From NCBI GenBank assembly GCA_049975425.1, contig JBNGDI010000014.1, positions 8,559-72,558 of the forward strand: a stretch of 64,000 bases of DNA, written 5' to 3'. The stretch is from HyVt-105 sp049975425. GTDB lineage: Bacteria > Bacteroidota > Bacteroidia > Bacteroidales > VadinHA17. The notes below the pieces were generated by a model that saw nothing but the letters and a program-made list of their open reading frames with translations, ran no database searches and had not been told where the DNA came from. Positions 1-7,184 of the stretch are shown here, in pieces; position 1 is the stretch's first letter, and each line of letters opens with the position of its first letter. Position numbers and translations under genes: made by a program.

Positions 1-206
1 ACCTCGGTAGTGGTGGTAAGCTGCCCCCCCGGCTGGATACCTTCATAAACTACAGGCGAAAGGTTGGCCCTGGCTGCATAAATGGCAGCCGTATAACCCG
101 CAGGTCCTGAACCCAGGATCAATGTGCGTACATGTTCCACCTCCTCTGCCTTACCTGCAGGGACCTTCTTTTCATCCAGATCATCGAGTTTCTTGAATAA
201 TGCCAT
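1..206 (-). CDS. trxB: Thioredoxin reductase, N-terminal part (runs off the window)
   Basis: The visible 68 residues begin MALFKKLDDLDEKK and carry the Rossmann FAD-binding motif GSGPAGYTAAIYAARA followed by GGQLTTTTEV, the typical start of bacterial thioredoxin reductase. The family is an FAD and NADPH enzyme that reduces thioredoxin in the cytoplasm. The 3' end, including the CxxC redox site and the NADPH domain, lies before position 1. The first about 20 residues are an extension ahead of the usual start of the FAD domain. The call is secure at family level; other class-II pyridine nucleotide oxidoreductases share the motif but rarely the GGQLTTT stretch. Confidence 0.9.
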   Translation of the reverse strand, partial: MALFKKLDDLDEKKVPAGKAEEVEHVRTLILGSGPAGYTAAIYAARANLSPVVYEGIQPGGQLTTTTE

Positions 207-385
207 GTCAGTCAATGTTTTATATTTGTTTATATATATTTTTATATATTTAGAATATCAGATTTGGTCAAATATTGTTCCAAAGATAAATTAAAGGAAA
301 ATTTTGCAGATTTCGGCAGATGGTTTAATTTTGCATTCCCCGGAGCAAGCTGTTCAAATGAAACTGAAAAAGCTGAAGAAAAGAA
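207..385. other. AT-rich spacer upstream of trxB, leading into a GIY-YIG remnant
   Basis: Positions 207-300 are very AT-rich with TATATATTTTTATATATTT-like runs and probably hold the trxB promoter, though I see no clean TAnnTTTG on the minus strand. From about 337 the sequence begins to resemble the 3' part of the GIY-YIG gene at 642-923. Confidence 0.5.
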
Positions 386-540
386 NNNNNNNNNNNNNNN
401 NNNNNNNNNNNNNNNNNNNNNNNNNNNNNNNNNNNNNNNNNNNNNNNNNNNNNNNNNNNNNNNNNNNNNNNNNNNNNNNNNNNNNTCGAGATTGAAAGGT
501 TTGTCCGGTTAAATGATTTTTCGGGGTGTGGCGCAGTTGG
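337..540 (+). pseudogene. 5'-truncated GIY-YIG gene copy interrupted by the gap
   Basis: Read in the frame of the ATG at 358, this gives MKLKKLKKR before the gap and, in the matching frame, IEIERFVRLNDF after it, the same C-terminus as the intact gene at 642-923. The 28 nt at 358-385 equal 837-864 and the 55 nt at 486-540 equal 865-919, so deleting the N run would join them exactly. Upstream of 358 the similarity is weak and no GIY-YIG catalytic part is visible. It looks like the tail of an older tandem copy, or a repeat duplicated by scaffolding. Confidence 0.55.
386..485. other. Assembly gap (100 N)
   Basis: A run of exactly 100 N, a usual placeholder for a gap of unknown size. Its two flanks are contiguous in the second copy of the repeat at 864/865, so the gap may hold nothing, or one or more further repeat units. 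Confidence 0.95.
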
Positions 541-644
541 TCCCGAATTTGCGCAAAGCTCCGCTTTGCCTGCAAATTCGAGGATCCTCGAAAAATGACG
601 CAAATCGAAGATTTGCTATTTTTCGGGACTAGCGCACTTGCATG
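522..644 (+). pseudogene. Broken tRNA-Pro copy: 5' half only, split by an 88-nt insert
   Basis: Positions 522-540 match tRNA nucleotides 901-919 and 629-644 match 920-935, 35 of 35 identical. The match stops after the first anticodon base (G34); the anticodon remainder, T arm and 3' acceptor strand are absent. Between the two pieces lies an 88-nt structured insert placed in the D loop after G19. The copy cannot make a tRNA. Its last bases TTGCATG supply the start codon of the GIY-YIG ORF. Confidence 0.8.
541..628. repeat. 88-nt cloverleaf-like palindromic insert
   Basis: A closing stem TCCCG/CGGGA (541-545/624-628, extended by G540-C629) encloses three hairpins. The first is 546-578, with stems AATTTGC/GCAAATT and GCAAAGC/GCTTTGC. 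The second is the perfect palindrome CGAGGATCCTCG at 579-590. The third is 591-623, with stems AAAAAT/ATTTTT and GCAAATC/GATTTGC. Nearly every base is paired. It splits a tRNA copy and shows no clear target-site duplication. It could be a REP- or MITE-like element or a structured RNA; I cannot name a family. Confidence 0.7.
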
Positions 645-923
645 CAGATGATGTTCTTTGTTTACATATTGGAAGCTGCTGAAAGTAAAAAATATTATAT
701 CGGGCAAACCGATAATCTCAGCGAAAGAGTGAGGATGCACAACGACGGCAGGGTCAAATCCACCAGGGCATACGCCCCCTGGATATTGAAGTGGTGGAAA
801 CCATTTTCCTCCCGGTCGGAAGCTAGCAAAATGGAAATGAAACTGAAAAAGCTGAAGAAAAGAATCGAGATTGAAAGGTTTGTCCGGTTAAATGATTTTT
901 CGGGGTGTGGCGCAGTTGGCTAG
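642..923 (+). CDS. Small GIY-YIG nuclease-fold protein overlapping tRNA-Pro
   Basis: 93 residues. The GIY-YIG signature is spread over FVYILEA (residues 6-12) and YYIGQTDNLSERVRMHN, followed by the conserved Arg-containing helix and a C-terminal basic segment KMEMKLKKLKKR. Small single-domain GIY-YIG proteins of this size are common and often multicopy in Bacteroidetes; their substrates are mostly unknown and no general function is established. The start codon lies in the 3' end of a tRNA-Pro fragment (642-644), and the TAG stop at 921-923 lies 23 nt inside the functional tRNA-Pro gene, so the last residues GCGAVG are encoded by tRNA sequence. MMF at 648 or 651 could also start it. Confidence 0.85.
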   Translation: MQMMFFVYILEAAESKKYYIGQTDNLSERVRMHNDGRVKSTRAYAPWILKWWKPFSSRSEASKMEMKLKKLKKRIEIERFVRLNDFSGCGAVG

Positions 924-977
924 CGCACTTGCATGGGGTGCAAGGGGTCGGAAGTTCGAGTCTTCTCACCCCGACCA
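901..977 (+). tRNA. tRNA-Pro (anticodon GGG)
   Basis: The cloverleaf folds by eye: acceptor CGGGGTG (901-907) pairs with CACCCCG (967-973), D stem GCGC/GCGC, anticodon stem CTTGC/GCAAG around the loop ATGGGGT with anticodon GGG at 935-937, a 5-nt variable loop, T arm GGAAG-TTCGAGT-CTTCT with one G-T pair, discriminator A974 and encoded CCA at 975-977. It reads proline CCC/CCU codons. Its first 23 nt overlap the 3' end of the GIY-YIG ORF, so the two share a strand and perhaps a transcript. Confidence 0.93.
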
Positions 978-981
978 GATC

Positions 982-1020
982 AAAAAGGCCGGTCCGCCGA
1001 AGGCGGGCAGGCCTTTTTTT
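982..1020 (+). terminator. Rho-independent terminator after tRNA-Pro
   Basis: Outer stem AAAAAGGCC (982-990) pairs with GGCCTTTTT (1010-1018), with an inner CCGCC/GGCGG hairpin and a T run to 1020. Confidence 0.8.
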
Positions 1021-1256
1021 ATTTCCGGAGCGTTGAAAGCTTGCTTTCACAGGCAGAGGAAATGAAAATAGGTCGCGTTGGAGCGAAGCGACAACCGGCC
1101 TTTTTGATCTGTACCGGTTCTATGGAAGTCCGCGAGCCACGCAACAGCGGGGCGAGCAATCTTCTCACCCTGTTACCAGATGGCTTCACAGAATGAGTGA
1201 AAAAAGGTCGCGTTGGAGCGAAGCAATTGTCAGGCAATTCTGCTCTTTCCGGCAAC
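1021..1256. repeat. Repeat-rich spacer with degenerate tRNA-tail copies
   Basis: No credible gene. The 19-mer GGTCGCGTTGGAGCGAAGC occurs at 1071-1089 and again at 1206-1224. The 18 nt at 976-993 (tRNA CCA end plus start of the terminator) recur inverted at 1094-1111. A degraded direct copy of the tRNA 3' end, CTTCTCACCCTGTTACCAGA, lies at 1161-1180. A hairpin TGAAAGC/GCTTTCA sits near 1033-1049. The patch looks like the debris of repeated events at this tRNA. Confidence 0.6.
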
Positions 1257-3638
1257 CTACTCCATTCTCAGTACATTTGCCGGGTTGGTGCGCGCCGCCC
1301 TGAGGGTACTGTTCCCCACGGTAAGGGCGGTGACCACCAGGGCCAGGCAGGCGGTTCCCGCAAATATCCACAGGCTCAGATCAGTGGGATAGGCGTAATT
1401 CTCAAGCCAGCGGTCCATGAAATACCAGGCCACAGGAAAACCGATCGCCATGGAAATGAGGATGAGCCACAGAAACTCTTTTCCGATCAACCGAACGATG
1501 ACCGACGAAGAGGCCCCCATGACTTTCCGGATGCCGATTTCACGGGTTCTTTGTTCCACCGTAAAGGAAGCCAGCCCGAACAGCCCGATGGAAGCGATCA
1601 GGATAATCAGGAGCGAGAAAAAGGTAAATATCTGAGCCCGTTTTTCATCGGCCCGGAACTGTTCGTCAAAATTATCGGCCAGGAAAGAATATTCAAACGG
1701 CCGGTCGGGATACATTTCCTGCCATACCTGTCCAATCTTCTCCAGCATGTCCTCCCGGTTCTTCCCATCTATGCGAATATTGGCAAAATAGCCGTTGGGA
1801 CTCAGGATCAGCATAAAAGTTTCAACAGGGTTATACAGCCCCTTCTGATAAAAATCCTTCATAACCCCGATTACCCTCGCTGGCGGATTATCCGGTCCAC
1901 GGATCGCGATTTTTTTTCCCAGGGGCTCTTCCCAGTTAAAACGCCTGGCCATGGTCTCGTTGATAATCACCCCGTCGGTGGTATCCGACATGAATTCACG
2001 GGAAAAATCCCTTCCTTCCTTTATTTGTATTCCCATGGTTTCTACAAAATCAAAATCAACTGCAGCCAGGTTCACCCCTCTTTCCACCATTCCTTCGGAC
2101 GTTTCTACCTGCATCAGCAGTTTACTGATCCCCTGCCCGATCTGCACATTCGAACTGGAAACATTAACCACACCAGGAAGTGCGATCAGCTTTTCCCGCA
2201 ACACCGGATATTGCTGCATCATCCTCCTGTTCTCGAGCTCCACAATTACAACATTTTCCTTGTCAAAACCGGGGTCTATTCCTTTCAGATAGGTCAGCTG
2301 CCTGTAAACCACCCAGGTACTGACAATAAGTGCCAGGGAAATAGCAAACTGCAGCACAACCAGGATTTTTCGCACAAGAAAGCCGGAACGGCCGCTCCCC
2401 GTGTCCTGCCTCAGCACAACCAGGGGTCTGAACCTGGAGAGGTACAGGGCCGGATAACTGCCACCCAGCACACCCATGAAAACCACTATACCGAGCAATG
2501 AAAACAAAACAGGAGCCCGAACCAGAAACGTCGGATCAAAAGATTTTCCGGTTAATTGATTAAAAGAGGGAAACAGGATCAACACAAGGAGTATGCTTGC
2601 CATCAAGGCCAGCAGGGTCATTACCACCGATTCGGTCAGGAACTGTACCACCAGCGATGAGCGGGCTGAGCCCAGCACCTTCCTCATCCCAACCTCGCGT
2701 GAACGCTTAGTGCTGCGGGCGGTAGACAGATTCATATAATTCATGGAAGCAATGAGCAGCATAAAAAAGGCAACCAGAGAAAATATATAAACGTACCGGA
2801 TGTCGCCCATTTGCCCGGGTTCACCCTCCGCCTCTGAATGCAGGTAGATGGACGGGAGCGGCTGCAGGACATAATCCACCGTAATACCGAATTGTTCGAA
2901 AATGGGATCCACGTATTTCCGGTTGATCCCGGTAAGTTTTTCATCAAAGTCCTTATAGTCTGTCCCCGGACGTAGCAGAAGGTAGGTGTAAACCCCGAAA
3001 TTTCCCCAGGAACCAATCTCATCGTCGGGAGGATGGGTAGTCCGGGAGATCAGTCCGGAAAACCGGATATGGGAATTACGGGGCACATCTTCCATCAGCC
3101 CGGTTACCTCAAAACTTCTGCCGTTCCCGTCCACGAGCACCTTCCCAACCGGATCTTCTGCCCCGAAATATTTATTGGCCATCGACCGGGTAACCACAAG
3201 GCTGTTGGGACGGGTCAGAACCGAAGCCGGATCGCCCTGGACCAGTTCGAAGGAAAACACGTCGAAGATACTGCTGTCGGCATAAAACAGATCTTCCTCA
3301 TATTCCGATTCACCTCCGTAGCTCATCAATAACCTGCCGGCCTGGAATATTCTCACTGCCTCCTCTACTTCCGGGTAATCCTGTTTCACCTGCGTTGCAA
3401 AAGGAATCTGGGCTACAGCCCACAGAAATTCATCGTCGGTCTCCCGGATGTGCGATACCACCCGGTAAATTCGTTCCTTCTTTTCATGAAACTGATCGTA
3501 ACTCAGATCGTCAAAAACATACAGCAGGAGGAACAGGCTGCTGGAAATCCCCAGCATCAACCCGATCAAAATAACCAGGCTATATGCTACGTGTTTTCTA
3601 GTGTGCCTGAAAGCGGTGATCACCAGGTTTTTTAACAT
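1257..3638 (-). CDS. FtsX/MacB-type ABC transporter permease (orphan)
   Basis: 793 residues from the start MLKNLVITAFRHTRKH. An upstream in-frame ATG at 3674 exists, but the later start resembles family members and fits the sigma-54-like site 34 nt before it. Order: TM1 near residues 20-45, a large extracytoplasmic MacB_PCD domain with the typical YDQFHEKKERIYRV opening, a three-helix FtsX block after about 290 containing REVGMRKVLGS, a second extracytoplasmic part, and a final FtsX block with REIGIRKVMGAS. Proteins of this Bacteroidetes type are thought to act as mechanotransmission permeases with a separate ATPase, moving peptides, lipoproteins or drugs. No ATPase gene is adjacent. The substrate is unknown. 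Confidence 0.9.
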   Translation of the reverse strand: MLKNLVITAFRHTRKHVAYSLVILIGLMLGISSSLFLLLYVFDDLSYDQFHEKKERIYRVVSHIRETDDEFLWAVAQIPFATQVKQDYPEVEEAVRIFQAGRLLMSYGGESEYEEDLFYADSSIFDVFSFELVQGDPASVLTRPNSLVVTRSMANKYFGAEDPVGKVLVDGNGRSFEVTGLMEDVPRNSHIRFSGLISRTTHPPDDEIGSWGNFGVYTYLLLRPGTDYKDFDEKLTGINRKYVDPIFEQFGITVDYVLQPLPSIYLHSEAEGEPGQMGDIRYVYIFSLVAFFMLLIASMNYMNLSTARSTKRSREVGMRKVLGSARSSLVVQFLTESVVMTLLALMASILLVLILFPSFNQLTGKSFDPTFLVRAPVLFSLLGIVVFMGVLGGSYPALYLSRFRPLVVLRQDTGSGRSGFLVRKILVVLQFAISLALIVSTWVVYRQLTYLKGIDPGFDKENVVIVELENRRMMQQYPVLREKLIALPGVVNVSSSNVQIGQGISKLLMQVETSEGMVERGVNLAAVDFDFVETMGIQIKEGRDFSREFMSDTTDGVIINETMARRFNWEEPLGKKIAIRGPDNPPARVIGVMKDFYQKGLYNPVETFMLILSPNGYFANIRIDGKNREDMLEKIGQVWQEMYPDRPFEYSFLADNFDEQFRADEKRAQIFTFFSLLIILIASIGLFGLASFTVEQRTREIGIRKVMGASSSVIVRLIGKEFLWLILISMAIGFPVAWYFMDRWLENYAYPTDLSLWIFAGTACLALVVTALTVGNSTLRAARTNPANVLRME

Positions 3639-3670
3639 ATGGTTGGAAATTTTAAATAAAGACTTGATAA

Positions 3671-3685
3671 ACAATATCTGTACCG
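3671..3685 (-). promoter_or_regulatory. Possible sigma-54 promoter for the orphan permease
   Basis: On the minus strand CGGTACAGATATTGT has GG (3684-3683) and the -12 G (3672) separated by 10 nt, the sigma-54 geometry. The core GGTACAGnnATTG is shared with the site at 45757-45773 before another permease operon, and both lie 33-34 nt ahead of their start codons. The -12 GC of the consensus is GT here. Confidence 0.5.
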
Positions 3686-3814
3686 ATAAATGTTAAATAT
3701 TAATTATGAAAATATTCACTGTTCTATTCTTCATACATACCTGTCCAATATCCAGACAGTTTCTGTTACCTACCGGATTTTCCGTACGGAATCGGATACA
3801 ACCGTTTTTCCGTA

Positions 3815-6800
3815 TCACCGGACCCTGCATCCCATCACCAGGATATCGTCCACCTGCTCATACATCAGCGTGTCGCCGGTACCGCCGGTGATCCAGTTCC
3901 TGAAGTTCTGTTCAAGGAGCTCCTTCTGACGGTCCATAGGATAAGTGCTTCCCGCCAGAAGCATTTCCCTGAAAGCCCGGTACTTGAATTTTTTGCCTTC
4001 GGGTCCACCAAACTGGTCAGCATAGCCATCTGAAAAAAGGTACAGGCAATCTCCCGGTTCCAGCTGGCGGGTATGCAGAGAAAAAGGATCCATTCTTTCA
4101 TGGATAGCCACAGGCATCCGGTCGGCAGGCAATTCTACCAGTTTCCCCTTTTTTACGAGGTAAAGGGAATTGTTGGCACCTGAAAACCACAATTTTCGCG
4201 TGGAAGGATCCAGCCTGCATATAGCCATATCCATTCCGTCTTTGCTTTCGCTTTCCCGTTCACCCTGCTTCAGGGAAACGATAATATTTTCACGAAGTTT
4301 ATTGAGTATACGGGATGGATCCTCCTCATTTTCCTTATCAACAATCTCATCAAGGAAAGAAATTCCCAGCATGCTCATAAAGGCCCCGGGCACTCCGTGA
4401 CCGGTACAATCGGCAGCAACCAGCAGAAGCGATCCGTTTTTCTGCCTTATCCAGTAAAAGTCACCGCTGACAATATCCTTGGGTTTGTAGAAAATGAAAT
4501 AACCGTCAAAACAGGTATCCAATATTTTCCCGGCAGGCAGCATGGCCGACTGTATCCTGCGGGCATATTCAATGCTGGCTGTAATATCCCGGTTTTTCTG
4601 CTCAATCTCGCTTTTTTGGTGCGATATCTGCCGGTATGTCTTTTCAAGAATTTTATTCTTTTCTTCGATTTCATTTTTCTGTTTTCTGATTTCCCGGGTA
4701 CGTTCGTTCACTTTTTCTTCCAGTTCACGTTTTTCTCTCACCAGTTTTTTCTCCCTCCACCGGATATAGACCATAATCAGCAGAAGGACCAGTAACACCA
4801 TACCCAGAATGAACCACCAGGTCTGGTAAAAAGGAGGCCTTATCACAAAGGCATACCGCAGGAATTCCGGGCTCTGCCGGCCTGCCTTGTTCACGGCCAT
4901 CACCTCAAGAACATATTCCCCGGGATCGAGACTTGTATACGTAACCTGTGCTTCAGCCCGCGGTGGGGACCACACGGTATCTTCGTACAACAGGCGGTGA
5001 CGGTACATCAACATTTGCGGGTTGGCCAGCGAAACCGATCTGAAATGAAAGGTAAGGTGGTTGTCGGCATAGGGAAGTGCCAGCCTGCCGGGAACAGGGA
5101 ACCAGGGGGTAACGTCCGTTCCCCGCTGTTCCCAGTCAACCTTCTGGTACTGCAAGCGCACATCGGTCAGCAGGGGCGGAGCGGGATCCGGCGACGGTTC
5201 TTCCCTGGCAGGATCATAAAGAGTGAGCCCGTGAACGGTTCCGAACCATACTTTTCCATCCATTCCGGCATAAATGGAATTGCTGTTGTTTTCCATTCCA
5301 ACAAATCCATCGGCAGGACCGTATTGTCGCACCCGGGTGACAGTTGATGAGCCCGGGGCCACGGTAAGTTTGTCAAAACCCCGGTCGAGCCCAACCAGCA
5401 GGGTGGTATCGTTCAGAAAAGCCAAAGAAAAAATATTGCCCGAACCGAGAAATTCCCGGTCGGATACACAGGATACGGGACTGTTGCCTTCCTGTTCGGG
5501 CAAATAAACATACAACCCTCCACCAAAAGTCCCGATCCATATCCTCCCATCAGGACCTTCACACAGGGTATTGATGTTTTTGAAATCCAGCCCTTCTTCT
5601 TCGTCATAGTCGGTCATGGAATTACCGGTAAACCGCACCAGTCCATCCATGGTACCGGCCCATACATTCCCCTGCCGGTCTTCTATGATCACATTTACCG
5701 TATTGTTGATCAGACCGAATTCATCTTCTGCGGTGATACAGAAAAATCCCTCCCCGTTGAAACGGCAAATCCCCGATCCGGTGCCGCACCATACATCCCC
5801 GTTGGAGGCCGCACAAACGGTATTAATACGGTTACTGATCAGTCCGTTGTAAATGGTATATGTTCTGAAAGAATTCCCGTCAAAACGGACCAGCCCGCGA
5901 TCGTTGGTAGCGATCCACAGGGTGCCGTCAGGAGCGGCAGACAGGCCGTTCAGGAACAGATCGGGCAATCCCTCCTCCAACCCAAACCAGCGAAAATGAT
6001 AATTTTCATCCTCCATACTGATTTCACCCAGGCCGCCTCCGTATGTGGAAAGAAAATATCGGTTCTCTCCGTTTTGCACAATCCCCGTGACCACATTATG
6101 TGAAAGTTCCCTGGCTTCTGTGAAATGAATAAAATGGTCGCCCAGCATCATGAAGAAACCGGCGTCGTTTGATCCGGCCCAGATCTGGTGATACCGGTCC
6201 TCTATCACAGTCAGTATCTGGTTGCTTGGGGCTCCCTGATCTTCTCCGTAATGATCCACCCGGCCACCGGAAATCCTGTGCAGACCTCCCGCACCGGTTG
6301 CCACCCATACCTGTCCCCGGTGGTCAATTTCCAGATCATATACCGTTATATCGTGTAGCCCCTCCTCCGTACCGTAACAAATAATTTCCGGACTGCCTCC
6401 CTGCACGGAAGTACGGATATGGCATACACCGGCCTGCCCGGTTGCTACCCAGAAATTACCATTTTCGTCTTTCTCCAGGTCAAGGATAGTCCGTGCCGGC
6501 AATTCCCCTGCCGCCACAGATTCAATGCCCGTAATAATGTTTCCCTCCACAGAAATCATCAGGATTCCTTCCTGGTAAGTGGCCAGCCATAAACGGCCCC
6601 GGCGGTCTTCTTCGATATCGAAGATCAGACCGGTACCCAGCCCCTGATCGGTACCGAAGGGAGTGATCACCACACTGTCGCCCGATTCTACCAGGCGGTT
6701 CAGCCCCTGATCGGTTCCTACCCATAGCTCATTCCCGGACGACTGGTAAATACTCAGCACCTGGTCTCCCAGAAGCCCGTCTTCCGGCCCAATGGAATAA

Positions 6801-7135
6801 AATGCATAACCGTCGTAAATGGACAATCCCTTTTCGGTACCGAACCAGAGGTATCCGGCAGCGTCTTCATACAGGCAGCGTACCATGTTCCCGGCCAGTC
6901 CGTTATTTACATCAAAGGTTACAAAATTCTCGCCGTCGAACCTGGCCACACCCCCACCCAGTGTTCCCAGCCATAGGTAACCCCTTGAGTCCTGCAACAT
7001 GGAAAAGACCGATGACTGCGGTAAACCGTCCTGCACCGTATATCCGCGGAAATTATACTGCTGGGCCTGAAGTAAAAGAGGAAAGAGCCGGAGAACAATT
7101 AAAAGACAGGCAACTTTGAATACGGGGAATCTCAT
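3815..7135 (-). CDS. Propeller sensor with SpoIIE-type (PP2C) phosphatase output
   Basis: 1106 residues. Signal peptide at residues 1-24 (MRFPVFKVACLLIVLRLF). Then come about a dozen two-component-regulator propeller repeats of the form 'G.I.R...G.VW.GT..GL.RF' up to about 650, a Y_Y_Y-like beta domain near 680-760, one TM segment WWFILGMVLLVLLLIMVYI near 770-790, a coiled coil of Glu/Lys heptads to about 860, and a C-terminal SpoIIE phosphatase. The last keeps the metal-binding acidic sites DIVSGDFYW, ADCTGHGVPGA, SDGYADQ and DDILVMG. The periplasmic propellers probably sense a ligand or an envelope state, and the cytoplasmic domain would dephosphorylate a partner such as an anti-sigma-factor antagonist. 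No HATPase or STAS partner is adjacent. The more usual architecture ends in a histidine kinase. Confidence 0.9.
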   Translation of the reverse strand: MRFPVFKVACLLIVLRLFPLLLQAQQYNFRGYTVQDGLPQSSVFSMLQDSRGYLWLGTLGGGVARFDGENFVTFDVNNGLAGNMVRCLYEDAAGYLWFGTEKGLSIYDGYAFYSIGPEDGLLGDQVLSIYQSSGNELWVGTDQGLNRLVESGDSVVITPFGTDQGLGTGLIFDIEEDRRGRLWLATYQEGILMISVEGNIITGIESVAAGELPARTILDLEKDENGNFWVATGQAGVCHIRTSVQGGSPEIICYGTEEGLHDITVYDLEIDHRGQVWVATGAGGLHRISGGRVDHYGEDQGAPSNQILTVIEDRYHQIWAGSNDAGFFMMLGDHFIHFTEARELSHNVVTGIVQNGENRYFLSTYGGGLGEISMEDENYHFRWFGLEEGLPDLFLNGLSAAPDGTLWIATNDRGLVRFDGNSFRTYTIYNGLISNRINTVCAASNGDVWCGTGSGICRFNGEGFFCITAEDEFGLINNTVNVIIEDRQGNVWAGTMDGLVRFTGNSMTDYDEEEGLDFKNINTLCEGPDGRIWIGTFGGGLYVYLPEQEGNSPVSCVSDREFLGSGNIFSLAFLNDTTLLVGLDRGFDKLTVAPGSSTVTRVRQYGPADGFVGMENNSNSIYAGMDGKVWFGTVHGLTLYDPAREEPSPDPAPPLLTDVRLQYQKVDWEQRGTDVTPWFPVPGRLALPYADNHLTFHFRSVSLANPQMLMYRHRLLYEDTVWSPPRAEAQVTYTSLDPGEYVLEVMAVNKAGRQSPEFLRYAFVIRPPFYQTWWFILGMVLLVLLLIMVYIRWREKKLVREKRELEEKVNERTREIRKQKNEIEEKNKILEKTYRQISHQKSEIEQKNRDITASIEYARRIQSAMLPAGKILDTCFDGYFIFYKPKDIVSGDFYWIRQKNGSLLLVAADCTGHGVPGAFMSMLGISFLDEIVDKENEEDPSRILNKLRENIIVSLKQGERESESKDGMDMAICRLDPSTRKLWFSGANNSLYLVKKGKLVELPADRMPVAIHERMDPFSLHTRQLEPGDCLYLFSDGYADQFGGPEGKKFKYRAFREMLLAGSTYPMDRQKELLEQNFRNWITGGTGDTLMYEQVDDILVMGCRVR

Positions 7136-7184
7136 AAAAAGAAGTTTACTTGGGAATAAACCGGCCGGAGAAATACCCTGCAGA

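Noticed and set aside
642..923. Reading the C-terminus GCGAVG of the GIY-YIG protein as a functional extension
   Set aside because: These residues come from the tRNA sequence; conservation of the tRNA rather than of the protein tail explains them.
1197..2501. 434-aa open frame on the plus strand, antisense to the orphan permease
   Set aside because: No signal, motif or homologous pattern; it is rich in Pro, His and Gln, as expected for a shadow frame of a GC-rich gene, and the permease on the other strand is convincing.
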